From Microbacterium ureisolvens (GTDB lineage Bacteria > Actinomycetota > Actinomycetes > Actinomycetales > Microbacteriaceae): DNA of 64,000 nt. This document shows, piece by piece, positions 1 to 9,476 of this stretch. The stretch's first letter is position 1. The number at the start of each line of letters is the position of its first letter. The position numbers and the translations under genes were made by a program. Under the pieces are notes generated by a model. The model searched no databases. It saw only the letters and a program-made list of their open reading frames with translations, and had not been told where the DNA came from. The DNA lies in assembly GCF_015278315.1 (NCBI RefSeq), contig NZ_JADIJE010000015.1:22362-86361 (forward strand), in the 5' to 3' direction.

Positions 1-372
1 GGAGACCTCGACGAAGACGGTCTGCTCGACACCCCCACGAGCATCTTCGAGGACGCCGCCGACGAGACGTGGCTCTTCTCGTGCACGGCCTTCATCGCCG
101 AGGACACCGTGAACACCGTGATCGTCACCGGGTCCCCGGTGGACGCCGGCGGCGTGCCGCTGTGCGGTGCGGCGGACGCGCAAGCTCTCGCCCGGGTACT
201 CGAGCCCTGCGATGTCTCGGCCACGGACACCGCGACGGTGACGGTGGCCGCGCCGCTGCCGCCGACGGGCGCGAGCGCGCCGTGGACCGCGCTGTGGGTC
301 GCGGTGGCGACCATGCTCGGCGGGTTCGTGCTGTGGATGTGGGGCAGGGGGCGGCGGGCGGCGCGTCGCTGA
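1..372 (+). CDS. LPxTG-like cell-wall-anchored surface protein, C-terminal end only
   Basis: The frame is open from base 1, so the gene starts before the window. The visible 123 residues end in a classic sorting signal: LPPTGA, then a hydrophobic membrane segment (about residues 100-115) and a basic RGRRAARR tail. Upstream lies a short beta-type stretch with the ETW-FSC-TAFI pattern seen in DUF11/CNA-like adhesin repeats. Family knowledge says a sortase would cut within the motif and attach the protein to peptidoglycan. The motif is LPPTG, an acceptable LPxTG form. What the missing N-terminal part does cannot be told. Confidence 0.75.
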   Translation, partial: GDLDEDGLLDTPTSIFEDAADETWLFSCTAFIAEDTVNTVIVTGSPVDAGGVPLCGAADAQALARVLEPCDVSATDTATVTVAAPLPPTGASAPWTALWVAVATMLGGFVLWMWGRGRRAARR

Positions 373-400
373 GGTCAGCGCCCGGCGCATCCCTGGCCGT

Positions 401-757
401 TCAGCGTCCCGCGCGCTCTGATCCGGGGCTCTGCCGGCTCCAGTCGCGTACGGCGTCGACGAGCTCGCGCCACGCGCCGACGACGTCTTGATCGGGCAGT
501 TCGGCCTCCCGGGCGTCGGCTCCCGACCATGTCGCCCGGATCCACCACACGAAGCCGTCGGCGATCGGCTCGGCGGGAGGCGGTTCGTCCCAGGGGCAGC
601 GGTCGATGAGCGAGATCCACTCGGATGCCTCCGCCGCCGGTGGCTGCGCCGACCACCGGCGCGTGATGCCGGCGATCCCGCCGGTGCGCGCGACGTCGAC
701 CTCCACCGCCGGCGGTCGGGCGGCCGCCTCAGTGCTCGCTTCGGGTTTGTGAGTCAT
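401..757 (-). CDS. emfourin-type (protealysin inhibitor) small protein
   Basis: A 118-residue acidic cytoplasmic protein with the GGIAGITRRW signature near residues 26-35 and a Trp-rich C-terminal half, as in emfourin, the proteinaceous inhibitor of M4 metalloproteases. It starts at an ATG inside the end of the M4 protease gene (29-bp overlap), so translation is probably coupled. In Serratia the same two-gene order forms the protealysin operon, where emfourin binds the active site of the mature enzyme. Sequence similarity is limited to the signature and the overall shape, but the gene pairing makes the call strong. Confidence 0.82.
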   Translation of the reverse strand: MTHKPEASTEAAARPPAVEVDVARTGGIAGITRRWSAQPPAAEASEWISLIDRCPWDEPPPAEPIADGFVWWIRATWSGADAREAELPDQDVVGAWRELVDAVRDWSRQSPGSERAGR

Positions 758-1805
758 CCGGGATCACGCCGACGCCCGTCCACCCGGCGCGGACGGCGTC
801 GACCTCCTCCGAGTTCTCACCGTACTCCGACACCGCGGCCGAGAGGGTGGCGCGGGCGAACATGGAGAAGTCTGCCGTCGACGACAGCGTGCCCCCGGTG
901 AGCGTGCGGTACCAGATGAGCCCGGCGCGCTCCCAGGCGCGGCCGCCCAAAGCGGACGCCGTGAGGTAGAACGCGTGGTTGGGGATGCCGGAGTTGATGT
1001 GCACGCCGCCGTTGTCGTCGCGGGTGTGGACGAAGTCGCGCATGTGCGCGGGCTGCGGGTCCTTGCCCAGCACATCGTCGTCATACGCCGTGCCGGGCTC
1101 GGCGAGCGACCGCAGAGCGCGCCCTTGCACGGCGTCGGTGAAGATGCCCTCGCCGATCAGCCAGGTCGCGGCGTCGGCGGTCTGACCCTCGTGGTGCTGT
1201 TCGGCGAGCGCGCCGAAGACGTCGGCGACGGACTCGTTGAGCGCTCCGGACTGCCCGCGGTAGAGCAGGCCGCCCTCGTCTTCGATCACGCCGTGGGCGA
1301 GCTCGTGCGCGATGACGCTGAGCGAGCCGGTGAAGCCGACGAAGACCTCGCCGTCGCCGTCGCCGAAGACCATGCGCTCGCCGTTCCAGAAGGCGTTGTC
1401 GTAGTCGCGGCCGTAGTGGACCGTGGCCAGCAGTGAGCTCCCCGAGCCGTCGATGCTGTCGCGCGCGTACGCGTCCCACCAGAAGTCGAAGGTGAAGCCC
1501 AGACCGTCGAACGCCTCGTCGACGGCCGCGTCGCCGGTGGCGGGGTCGTCTTCGCCTCGCGCCGGCACGCCGGGGAGCACCTCGCGCTGCTGGGCGTCGG
1601 AGATCTCGCGGTCAGGTGCGGGCGTCGCCTCGGCGACCAGTGTGCCCGGCTCCTGGATCGACAGGCGCAGCCGGGAGCGCACCGGGCGGTACTCGCGGGG
1701 GGCGGCGAGCGTCGACCGCGCCGCCTCGGCCGCGCGGGCCCACCCTTCCTCCTGCACGGCGGCGATACGGGCGAGCAGGTAGGGCGGGACGATTCCGGGG
1801 GCCAT
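729..1805 (-). CDS. protealysin-like M4 (thermolysin family) metalloprotease
   Basis: 358 residues. It has the zinc motif HELAH (about residues 166-170), the third ligand Glu in GALNESVADV, and the proton-donor His in GGVHINSGIPN. There is no signal peptide. The N-terminus carries the short PPYLLARIA propeptide motif typical of protealysin-like proteases, which lack the long FTP/PepSY prosequence of secreted thermolysins. It is therefore probably made in the cytoplasm as a self-processed precursor and held in check by the emfourin gene that overlaps its 3' end. The length fits the family. Start is an ATG with no obvious competitor. Confidence 0.92.
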   Translation of the reverse strand: MAPGIVPPYLLARIAAVQEEGWARAAEAARSTLAAPREYRPVRSRLRLSIQEPGTLVAEATPAPDREISDAQQREVLPGVPARGEDDPATGDAAVDEAFDGLGFTFDFWWDAYARDSIDGSGSSLLATVHYGRDYDNAFWNGERMVFGDGDGEVFVGFTGSLSVIAHELAHGVIEDEGGLLYRGQSGALNESVADVFGALAEQHHEGQTADAATWLIGEGIFTDAVQGRALRSLAEPGTAYDDDVLGKDPQPAHMRDFVHTRDDNGGVHINSGIPNHAFYLTASALGGRAWERAGLIWYRTLTGGTLSSTADFSMFARATLSAAVSEYGENSEEVDAVRAGWTGVGVIPDDSQTRSEH

Positions 1806-1857
1806 GCATCGAACCTATCGGCGGCCGCCGACGCCGAGCGGCGCCGCTCCGGAGCCC

Positions 1858-2663
<806 letters not shown>

Positions 2664-2667
<4 letters not shown>

Positions 2668-3494
2668 ACCGCGCCTCCCGGCCCCTCGTGCGAGACGTCC
2701 GGCGCGTCGCTGCGACCCACGGGCCGCCAGAGTGTGGCGGTCGCGTCGCGGAGCAGTTCCTGCGTGACGACGGATGCCGGGGCCGAAAGCAGCTGAGACA
2801 CCGGCGCCTGCTCCACCACCCTTCCGTGCTCCAGCACGACGCCGTGCGTGGCGATCTGCGACAGCACCGCGAGGTCGTGCGTGATGAACACGAGCGACAT
2901 GCCGTCGTCCCTTGCCAGCGACTGCAGCAGCTCGAGGATCTCGGCCTGGATGGTCACGTCGAGCGCCGTCGTCGGCTCGTCGGCGATCAGCAGGCGCGGA
3001 CGGCACGCGAGGGCCATCGCGATCGCGACGCGCTGGCGCTGGCCCCCCGAGAGCTGGTGCGAGTAGCGAGCGACGATGCGCTGCGGGTCGGGGAGCGCGA
3101 CGCGATCCGCCTCCTGGATGGCCCGGGTCGCGGCATCCCGCTTCGACAGCCCTTCGTGGATCCGGATGGACTCGGCGATCTGGCGGCCCACGGTGCGGAT
3201 GGGGTTGAGAGCGGTCCGCGGCTCCTGGAAGACGATGCCGATCTCGTCGCCGCGCAGTTCCGCGAGCTCGCGGTCGGACAGCCCCAGGATCTCGCGGCCG
3301 TTCCAGCGGATGCTCCCGCTCGCCGCGGCTCCGTCGGGGAGGAGCCCGAGGACCGCGAGCGCGGTCAGCGACTTGCCCGATCCGGACTCGCCGATGAGAC
3401 CGACGCGGGCGCCGTCGGGGACGTCGAACGAGACGCCGTCGACGACGACCCGATCGCCGATGACGATCGTGAGGTCGCGCACTTCGAGGCTCAC
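2664..3494 (-). CDS. oligopeptide/dipeptide ABC transporter ATP-binding protein (DppD/OppD-like)
   Basis: 276-residue ATPase: Walker A GESGSGKS near residue 36, signature LSGGQRQRV, Walker B LLIADEPTTALD and FITHD. A GTG start at 3494 overlaps the stop of the upstream permease (GTGA), which decides the start; the long open frame that continues upstream is antisense noise over the permease. It pairs with the downstream ATPase as the heterodimeric motor normal in peptide importers. Cytoplasmic, membrane-associated. Confidence 0.93.
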
Positions 3495-4456
3495 GAGACG
3501 ACCTCCGGGATATGCAGCCGTGCGCGACGAGTCGCGAAGGGACTGCGGGAGAGCGTGGGGTCGGTGGCCTCGCGCAGGCCGTCGCCCAGCAGGTTGAGGC
3601 CGAGGACGGTGAGGGTGATCGCCAGGCCCGGCCAGACGACCGACAGCGGGTGCACGCCGATGAACTGCTGCAGCTGCGCCAGCAGCAGACCCCACGACGG
3701 CTCGGTCACCGGCGCCCCGAAGCCGAGATACGACAGGCCCGCCTCGGCGAGCACGGCGACCGCCATGCCCCATGACAGCTGCACGATGAACACCGGCGCG
3801 ACGTTGGGCAGCAGATGGCGCCACAGGTTCTGCGCGGAGGTGAGCCCCGAGGCCCGCCCCGCGAGCACGAAGTCGCTGTGCAGCACCCGCCGCAGCTCCG
3901 GTCGCGTCACGCGGGCGATGTTGACCCCGAAGCCGATGCCGACGGCCCAGATGACCACCCAGAGCGATCCGCCCCACACGGCGGAGATCATCATCGCGAT
4001 GATGAGCACGGGGAAGGCGATGAGGATGTCGACGAACACCGCAACCGACTCGCGCACCCACCGCACGGTGAGCGCGCCGAGAGCCGCGAGCGAGATGCCG
4101 ATGACCGTGGCGACCAGGCCGGCGCCGATCGCGACGAACACCGTGGTGCGGGCGCCGGCCATGAGAAGGCTCAGGATGTCGCGTCCCGACCCGTCGGTGC
4201 CGAGCAGGTGCGGCCAGCCCGGCGGCGCCCAGCGGTTCGAGATCTCGACCTGCTGCGGGTCGAACGGCGTCCAGAAGCGCGCGACCAGGGCGGTGAGCGC
4301 GACCACGGCGACCACGATGAGCCCGAACCGGCCGGTCGACAGGGCCCACAGCCGCCCGAGCCACGCCCACCGCGACGGGCGTCGCGATGCGGGCGGCGCC
4401 GCGGGCGCGGCATCCGGCATCTCCGCACCGGTGGAGGCGTTCGTCGAACGGGTCAC
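3491..4456 (-). CDS. peptide ABC transporter permease (DppC/OppC-like)
   Basis: 321 residues with a cytoplasmic Pro/Ala-rich N-terminus, an OppC_N-type first helix followed by HLLGTDGSGRDILS, and the binding-protein-dependent transport fold (about six helices) with the EAA-loop sequence LAGRASGLT. It forms the translocation channel with the neighbouring DppB-like permease. GTG start at 4456, chosen by the GTGA overlap with the upstream permease. Confidence 0.92.
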   Translation of the reverse strand: MTRSTNASTGAEMPDAAPAAPPASRRPSRWAWLGRLWALSTGRFGLIVVAVVALTALVARFWTPFDPQQVEISNRWAPPGWPHLLGTDGSGRDILSLLMAGARTTVFVAIGAGLVATVIGISLAALGALTVRWVRESVAVFVDILIAFPVLIIAMMISAVWGGSLWVVIWAVGIGFGVNIARVTRPELRRVLHSDFVLAGRASGLTSAQNLWRHLLPNVAPVFIVQLSWGMAVAVLAEAGLSYLGFGAPVTEPSWGLLLAQLQQFIGVHPLSVVWPGLAITLTVLGLNLLGDGLREATDPTLSRSPFATRRARLHIPEVVS

Positions 4457-5403
4457 GACGCCTCCCGCTGCCGGGGGTCGATGGTGCGGTGCACGAGGTC
4501 GACGACGAAGCCGACGATCAGCACGAACCCGGTGAGGGCCAGCAGCTCGCCCTGCACCTTCGGCAGATCGCGGGCGGCCACGTCGGCGACGAGCATGCGG
4601 CCGATGCCGGGGAGTGAGAAGAGCTGCTCGATGACGACCGCGCCGACGATGATGCCGGCCACCTGCAGGCCGAGCACCGTGATGACGGACAGGCCCACCA
4701 CCGGAAGCCCGTGGCGGATGAGCGCCTGGTCGCGCGTGAGGCCCTTCGCCGCGGCGGTGCGCACGAAGTCCTGCCCGACGGCCTGGAGCGTAGCGCTGCG
4801 CACGAACCGCAGCAGCATGGCGCCCTCGACGATGCCGATCGTGAGGGCGGGGAGGATGAGCGAGCGCAGCGCCGCCCAGGGGTCGTCCCATCCGGAGCGG
4901 GGGAAGCCCTGTGCCGGGAGCCACCCGAGCCATACGGCGAAGACGACGACGAGCATCATGCCCGCCCAGACCACCGGCACCGCCGCCAGCGCCTGAGCGC
5001 CGACGCTGAGCCCGGTGCCCGACGCGCGCCCGCGGCGCATCGCCGACAGCACCCCGAGGGGGACGCTGATGATCACGGCGATCAGCAGCGACAGGATGCC
5101 GAGGGGCACGGTCACCTCGGCCTTCTCCACGAGCTCGTCCACGACGCTCGTGCCGGTCAGCAGCGACGTGCCGAGATCGCCGCGCAGCAGCCCGCCGATC
5201 CAGTCGAGGTACTGCTCGGGCAGCGATCGGTCCAGACCCAGCTGGTCGCGGATCGCGTCGCGCTGCTCCGCGGTGCTGCCCACCCCGGCGATGAGGTGGG
5301 CGATGTCACCCGGGAGCACGCGGAGGGTGAGGAAGATCAGCACGCTGGCGACGAGCAGCCCGAGCAGAAGCAGGGCGAATCGGGTCAGCGTGTACCGGAT
5401 CAC
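4453..5403 (-). CDS. peptide ABC transporter permease (DppB/OppB-like)
   Basis: 316 residues beginning with the hallmark MIRYTLTRFALLLLGLLVASVLIF membrane segment (first residue coded by GTG). It shows LPGD after the first helix, LGLDRSLPEQYLDW, and the EAA loop DFVRTAAAKGL. About six transmembrane helices. The GTG start overlaps the stop of the binding-protein gene by 4 bp. All four junctions in this operon are 4-bp overlaps, so the subunits are probably made in fixed proportion by translational coupling. Confidence 0.92.
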   Translation of the reverse strand: MIRYTLTRFALLLLGLLVASVLIFLTLRVLPGDIAHLIAGVGSTAEQRDAIRDQLGLDRSLPEQYLDWIGGLLRGDLGTSLLTGTSVVDELVEKAEVTVPLGILSLLIAVIISVPLGVLSAMRRGRASGTGLSVGAQALAAVPVVWAGMMLVVVFAVWLGWLPAQGFPRSGWDDPWAALRSLILPALTIGIVEGAMLLRFVRSATLQAVGQDFVRTAAAKGLTRDQALIRHGLPVVGLSVITVLGLQVAGIIVGAVVIEQLFSLPGIGRMLVADVAARDLPKVQGELLALTGFVLIVGFVVDLVHRTIDPRQREAS

Positions 5404-6914
5404 CCGTTGCTCTTGGCGATCTCGGCGAGGTTCAGGCGCTCGTTCACGTTGATCGAGGGCATACCGGTGATGTTAGTGCCGACCGCCACGACGGAGGCCC
5501 CGTTGTAGAGCCAGTCCGCGGCGTGGTCCTCCGACACGATGCGCGCGGCCTGCTCGAGCAGGTCGGCCGCCTCTGCCTCGTCGGTGGCGGCGAGCGACTG
5601 CGCGTACAGGTCCTGCACCTCGGGGTTGTCGTAGGTGAAGTAGTAGTCGGGGTCGGCCCAGTTCTCGAAGTCGCGCGCCTCGGTGTGCAGCACGAAGCTC
5701 AGCTCGTAGTCGTGGTTGGTGTAGACCTCGGTGAGCCAGGTGGTGAAGTCGACCGAGTCGACCTCGAGGGTGATGCCCACCTCGTCGAGGTCCGACACGA
5801 GGATCTGCGGGATCGTGGTGGAGTAGAAGCTCGGGATGGTGAGCGTGAGCTCGAGATCCTCGGCGCCTGCCTCCTCGAGGAGCGCACGAGCCGCCTCCGG
5901 GTCGTAGGGGGCGACGTCTTCGAGGTTCTCGTAGCCGGGATCGAGCTCGGGGATCGGCCCGAACTGCGTCTGACCCGACGCCAGCGCCTCGATGATGGCG
6001 TCGTGGTCGATCGCCTGCCGGATGGCCTGGCGGACGCGCTCGTCCTCCAGCGGGCTGCCCGGAGCCTGGTTGAAGGCGAGCGTGCCCTTGTCGGTGGACT
6101 GGCCGAGCACCAGTGCGAAGTCGCCGTTCGCCTCGACCTGCTCCTGCAGGTTGGCGTCGAAGCCGGTCAGCACGTCGACCTCGCCCGCGAGTGCGGCGTT
6201 GAGGGCCGCCTGGTTGTCGGGGATGTAGTCGAACACGACCTCGGCCACCCCGGCCTGATCGCCCCAGTACGCGTCGTTGCGCACGAGCGTGATGCTGTCG
6301 CCCTGGCGCCAGTCGTCGAGCACGAACGGCCCGGTGCCGTTCGCCGCCGTCTTGTAGTCGACGGCGTCGCCCTCCTTGAGGACGATGCCGGCGCGGCCGG
6401 TGAGGTTCCACAGCAGCGACGAGTCGGGCGCGCTGAGGGTGAGGGTGATGTCCTGGCCCTCGGCGGCGATCGTGGTGACGTTCGCGAGCCGGGCCGAGTC
6501 GCGCCACTCCGGCGTGTCGCGGCGGGTCGTGAGCGACCACACCACGTCCTGCGGCGTGAGCGCCTGACCGTCGTGGAAGGTCACGCCCTCGCGGAGGGTG
6601 AACGTGTACGTCAGCCCGTCGGGCGAGACGGTCCAGTCGCTCGCGAGCGACGGCACGATGTCCTGTTCGGGCGTGCGCGCCACGAGGCCCTGGTAGATGT
6701 TGTCGACCAGGATCTGGTCGAGGGCGGACCCCGCGGTCTGGCGGATGTCGAGGTTGCCGGGCTCCAGCACCAGGCGGATCGCCACCGACGCGTCGGGGTC
6801 GGGTGCTCCGGTCGCCGTCGGGGCGGCCTCCTCGCCTCCACCGCTGCAGGCGGTCAGCGCGAGAAGACCCGCGGTGAGCAGTGATGCGGCGACGAGGGTG
6901 GGGCGGCGGAGCAT
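5400..6914 (-). CDS. peptide ABC transporter substrate-binding lipoprotein (SBP_bac_5 family)
   Basis: 504 residues with a lipoprotein signal (LLALTAC, Cys23) and the SBP_bac_5 landmarks: YQGLV near residue 57, LREGVTFHDGQALT near residue 110, and the AIDHDAI helix. It captures peptides or a related ligand outside the membrane for the four downstream transport genes. First gene of the operon. ATG with a GAAAGGA ribosome site just upstream. The family is broad, so the ligand is not assigned. Confidence 0.92.
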   Translation of the reverse strand: MLRRPTLVAASLLTAGLLALTACSGGGEEAAPTATGAPDPDASVAIRLVLEPGNLDIRQTAGSALDQILVDNIYQGLVARTPEQDIVPSLASDWTVSPDGLTYTFTLREGVTFHDGQALTPQDVVWSLTTRRDTPEWRDSARLANVTTIAAEGQDITLTLSAPDSSLLWNLTGRAGIVLKEGDAVDYKTAANGTGPFVLDDWRQGDSITLVRNDAYWGDQAGVAEVVFDYIPDNQAALNAALAGEVDVLTGFDANLQEQVEANGDFALVLGQSTDKGTLAFNQAPGSPLEDERVRQAIRQAIDHDAIIEALASGQTQFGPIPELDPGYENLEDVAPYDPEAARALLEEAGAEDLELTLTIPSFYSTTIPQILVSDLDEVGITLEVDSVDFTTWLTEVYTNHDYELSFVLHTEARDFENWADPDYYFTYDNPEVQDLYAQSLAATDEAEAADLLEQAARIVSEDHAADWLYNGASVVAVGTNITGMPSINVNERLNLAEIAKSNG

Positions 6915-6988
6915 GGAGGTCCTTTCGGGGGAGGGTCCCGTGTGCTGTGCGGGCCGGGCTGCCGCGGGGGCGGCTGCGGGCGCCTCTC

Positions 6989-6994
6989 AGCCTA
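6989..6994 (-). promoter_or_regulatory. candidate -10 box (TAGGCT) of the peptide-importer operon
   Basis: On the minus strand TAGGCT lies about 75 bp before the binding-protein start, with TTGCCG (7014-7019) 19 bp further upstream as a weak -35. TAGGCT recurs as a -10-like word before other genes in this window (18853, 44355, 54055, 50291). Confidence 0.4.
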
Positions 6995-7040
6995 GGGATA
7001 TCGCGACGGCGTGCGGCAATCCGGTACCCGGAACGCAACA

Positions 7041-7056
7041 GAAGCGTTAATGCTTC
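7041..7056. promoter_or_regulatory. palindrome GAAGCgTTAAtGCTTC
   Basis: A 16-bp AT-rich palindrome in a GC-rich gap. It has five perfect outer pairs and a TTAA centre. It sits upstream of the peptide-operon promoter and just after the alpha/beta-hydrolase gene, so it is either an operator for the operon or a weak hairpin ending the hydrolase transcript. Both are inference. Confidence 0.35.
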
Positions 7057-7073
7057 CCGCCGCCGGTCCGAGC

Positions 7074-8060
7074 TCACTCGGGTGCGGCGATCGCGCGCAG
7101 TCGCGCTCCGAGGTCGAGCGGGATCTCCTCCTGCACGTTGTGCCCCGACGGGACGACGATGACGGATGCCGCGGGCACGCGTCGCGCGAACTCGTCGGCG
7201 TCCTCCTCCGTGACGTAGCCGCGCTCGCCGCGCAGCAGCGTCGTGGGGGCGGTGACCTCGGCGAGGTCCTCCCAGCCGGCGTCGCCGAGGACCGACGAGA
7301 CGGCGTCCTGCTGCTGCGCAGCCTCGGCGTCCTGCTGCTGCGCAGCCTCGGAATCCGGTCGCTGAGCCTGTGCAAGCGACGCCGCGTTCGCGAGATGGGC
7401 GAAGTGGTGCTTCCACTCGACGTGCCCGTCGGGCCGGATGCGCGAGTTGAAGTAGACGCCCCGCTCGGCCTTGCGACGAGTCCCGCCGCCCAATCCGAAC
7501 GACAGCGCGCGGTCGACCAGCTCGTCGCGCGACGCCCAGTCGACGGGGCCGGCGAAGAACTCGCGGATCTGCGTCGGGCCGGCGTTCGAGTCGACGCCGG
7601 GCGTGATGTCGATGACAACCAGTTCGCGCACGAGGTCCGGCCGGGAGGCGGCGACCGCGGCCGCCGTGAGCCCGCCGAGCGACTGCCCGACGAGCACCTG
7701 CGGTGTCTCGGTCCACGCGTCGATGCCCGCCGCGACGTCGGGGGCGAGGACGCGGGCGACGTACGCGAAGTCGTCACGCCATGACGAGTCGCCGTGCCCC
7801 GGCAGGTCGATGGCGAGCGCGGGCAGCCCGAGGGCGAGGATCGTGGTGTCCCATGTGTGGGCGTTCAATCCCGCCCCGTGGAGGAGCGTCACCACCGGCG
7901 CGGCGTCGGGCGTCTCGGCCGGCGCCCAGCGCAGGGCGCTGAGCGACCGCCCGTCGGGGAGCGCGAGGGTCAGACGCTCGCCGCGGGGGACCGGTCCGCC
8001 GATCCCGGCCTCTGCGGCCTGCTCGGGAAGGAACGAGAACTCGTCGATGGGGTCGCTCAC
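7074..8060 (-). CDS. alpha/beta-fold hydrolase
   Basis: 328 residues with the alpha/beta-hydrolase signature: oxyanion-loop LHGAG, nucleophile elbow GQSLGG, DLPGHGDS, and the catalytic His in PSGHNVQEE near the C-terminus. The substrate is unknown; the family includes esterases, haloperoxidase-like enzymes and C-C hydrolases. A GTG start at 8060 is preferred because the next upstream ATG would overlap the start codon of the divergent gene at 8128. Between the cap region and the C-terminal domain it carries a perfect 24-bp tandem duplication giving EAAQQQDA twice. Confidence 0.85.
   Translation of the reverse strand: MSDPIDEFSFLPEQAAEAGIGGPVPRGERLTLALPDGRSLSALRWAPAETPDAAPVVTLLHGAGLNAHTWDTTILALGLPALAIDLPGHGDSSWRDDFAYVARVLAPDVAAGIDAWTETPQVLVGQSLGGLTAAAVAASRPDLVRELVVIDITPGVDSNAGPTQIREFFAGPVDWASRDELVDRALSFGLGGGTRRKAERGVYFNSRIRPDGHVEWKHHFAHLANAASLAQAQRPDSEAAQQQDAEAAQQQDAVSSVLGDAGWEDLAEVTAPTTLLRGERGYVTEEDADEFARRVPAASVIVVPSGHNVQEEIPLDLGARLRAIAAPE
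7301..7348 (-). repeat. in-frame 24-bp tandem duplication inside the hydrolase gene
   Basis: Two identical 24-bp units (7301-7324 and 7325-7348) encode a Gln/Ala/Asp-rich octapeptide twice. The frame is kept. It probably lies in a surface loop and arose by slippage. Confidence 0.9.
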
Positions 8061-8115
8061 CCGCTCATCATGCCGCACGGCCGGCGTCGCCCGCGCCGGC
8101 GCCGCCGGCCCTCGG

Positions 8116-8121
8116 TAGTCT
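8116..8121 (+). promoter_or_regulatory. -10 box TAGTCT of a leaderless promoter
   Basis: TAGTCT ends 6 bp before the ATG at 8128, so transcription would begin on the start codon itself. There is no ribosome-binding site between them. Confidence 0.5.
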
Positions 8122-8127
8122 GGCGTC

Positions 8128-8637
8128 ATGACGGCAGAACACCGCGTGCATCTCTCGCGAGCGGCGCGACCGGCCTACCAGGCGCTCTCGGCCTTCTCCA
8201 AGACGGTCGGGGGCATCGCCGCCGAGAACGGGATCGACGACCGGCTGAAGGAGCTCGTGCAGATCCACGCGTCGCAGCTCAACGGCTGCGCGTACTGCGT
8301 GCGCGTGCATGTGGAGCGCGCGCTCGCCGCCGGCGTGACCGCCGACGACATCGCACAGCTGCCGGTGTGGCGCGACTCGGGCGTGTTCACCGACCGCGAG
8401 CGCGCCGGTCTCGAGCTCGCCGAGGCGTACGTCTTCATCCACGACGACGGTGTTCCCGATGAGGTCTACGACCGCGTGGGCGGCGTGCTCAGCGAGAAGG
8501 AATACGTGGCGCTGAGCTGGATCCTCGTCTCCATCAACGCCTTCAACCGCATCGCGATCGCGGGCCGCTACAGCGTGCCGCCGCGCGACGACCTCGTCGG
8601 CGAGGACAAGGACGCCGCCACAGGCGCGGCGTGGTGA
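8128..8637 (+). CDS. carboxymuconolactone decarboxylase / AhpD-like peroxidase family protein
   Basis: 169 residues with the CxxCxxxH centre (CAYCVRVH, about residues 54-61) and the surrounding HASQLNG and ERALAAG segments of the AhpD-like all-alpha fold. Members are alkylhydroperoxidase-like thiol proteins; this one probably reduces peroxides or alkyl hydroperoxides using the Cys pair. Start fixed by a leaderless promoter. Its 3' end overlaps the following phosphatase gene. Confidence 0.88.
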   Translation: MTAEHRVHLSRAARPAYQALSAFSKTVGGIAAENGIDDRLKELVQIHASQLNGCAYCVRVHVERALAAGVTADDIAQLPVWRDSGVFTDRERAGLELAEAYVFIHDDGVPDEVYDRVGGVLSEKEYVALSWILVSINAFNRIAIAGRYSVPPRDDLVGEDKDAATGAAW

Positions 8638-9374
8638 CGGGGGAGCACCCCGACCCGGTGGTGTCGGGGGCTCTCAACCTCCGCGACGTCGGAGGGCTCC
8701 GGGCGGGATCGGCGAGCACGCGCTACGGCGTGCTGTTCCGCTCCGGCAACCTCGCGCGACTCGACGACGCCGGGACGCGAGCGCTCGCCGAGCTGCGACT
8801 GCGCCGCATCATCGACCTCCGCGCCGACGACGAGGTGACTCGCGAGCCGAGCCGCATCGCGGGCATCGAGGTCGTGACCCAGCGGGTGCCGCTCTTCCTC
8901 GGCTCGGTCGAGTCGTTCTTCCGCGACGATCTCAGCCTCGCCGAGCTGTACCGGCACCTGGTCGACGACTCGTCGGAGGGGGTCGTGGCCGTGGTGCGCG
9001 GCATCCTGGCGGATCAGCCGGTGCTGGTGCACTGCACCGTGGGCAAGGACCGCACCGGGGTGACGATCGCGCTCGCCCTGGCGGCCGCGGGCGTCGACTC
9101 CGACGCGGTGATCGCAGACTACGCCCGCACCGAAGGGCTCCTGCCCGCGAATCGCAACCGCCGGGTCCTGCAGCTGCTGCGGTCGATGCATCCCGACGCC
9201 GTGCACCTCGAGGACCTCGCCACGAGGTCGCCCGCGCCCGTCATGCAGGCCATGCTGGAGGATGTCGAGCGCCGCTACGGCTCCGCACAGGAGTACCTGC
9301 GTGCCCACGGTCTGGCCGACGACGAGATCGCCGAGCTGCGGCGCGTGCTGCTGCACCGCGACGCGGCGGGATGA
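8634..9374 (+). CDS. tyrosine-protein phosphatase (PtpB-like, Y_phosphatase3 family)
   Basis: About 246 residues with the P-loop HCTVGKDRTG (Cys near residue 134) and the N-terminal NLRDVGGL motif typical of bacterial atypical-lipid/tyrosine phosphatases such as mycobacterial PtpB. Two GTG codons (8631, 8634) can start it. The second gives the GTGA overlap with the upstream stop that is common in this genome. Likely cytoplasmic; its targets, phosphoproteins or phosphoinositides, are unknown. Confidence 0.88.
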   Translation: MTGEHPDPVVSGALNLRDVGGLRAGSASTRYGVLFRSGNLARLDDAGTRALAELRLRRIIDLRADDEVTREPSRIAGIEVVTQRVPLFLGSVESFFRDDLSLAELYRHLVDDSSEGVVAVVRGILADQPVLVHCTVGKDRTGVTIALALAAAGVDSDAVIADYARTEGLLPANRNRRVLQLLRSMHPDAVHLEDLATRSPAPVMQAMLEDVERRYGSAQEYLRAHGLADDEIAELRRVLLHRDAAG

Positions 9375-9433
9375 GGCATCCGTCGCTCTTCTGATGACCG
9401 GAAGGGACGGCGCGGGATTTCTCACGGTCTCAC

Positions 9434-9467
9434 TGAGGTTAGGCAACCCTTCATTCGCGGGTATAGT
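9434..9467 (+). promoter_or_regulatory. DtxR/IdeR-type iron box overlapping a leaderless promoter
   Basis: The 19-mer at 9434-9452 matches the DtxR/IdeR consensus at about 13 of 19 positions, including the AGGTTAG half and the AxCC core. A -10 box TATAGT lies at 9462-9467, and a -35-like TTAGGC (9439-9444) falls inside the box with a 17-bp spacer. Only 9 bp separate the -10 from the ATG at 9477. Repressor bound with Fe2+ would cover the -35. Confidence 0.6.
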
Positions 9468-9476
9468 GGGAGCGTC

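Noticed and set aside
5473..7716. A 747-codon minus-strand frame across the binding-protein gene and the hydrolase
   Set aside because: It runs through two real genes in another frame and is Arg-rich without any domain.
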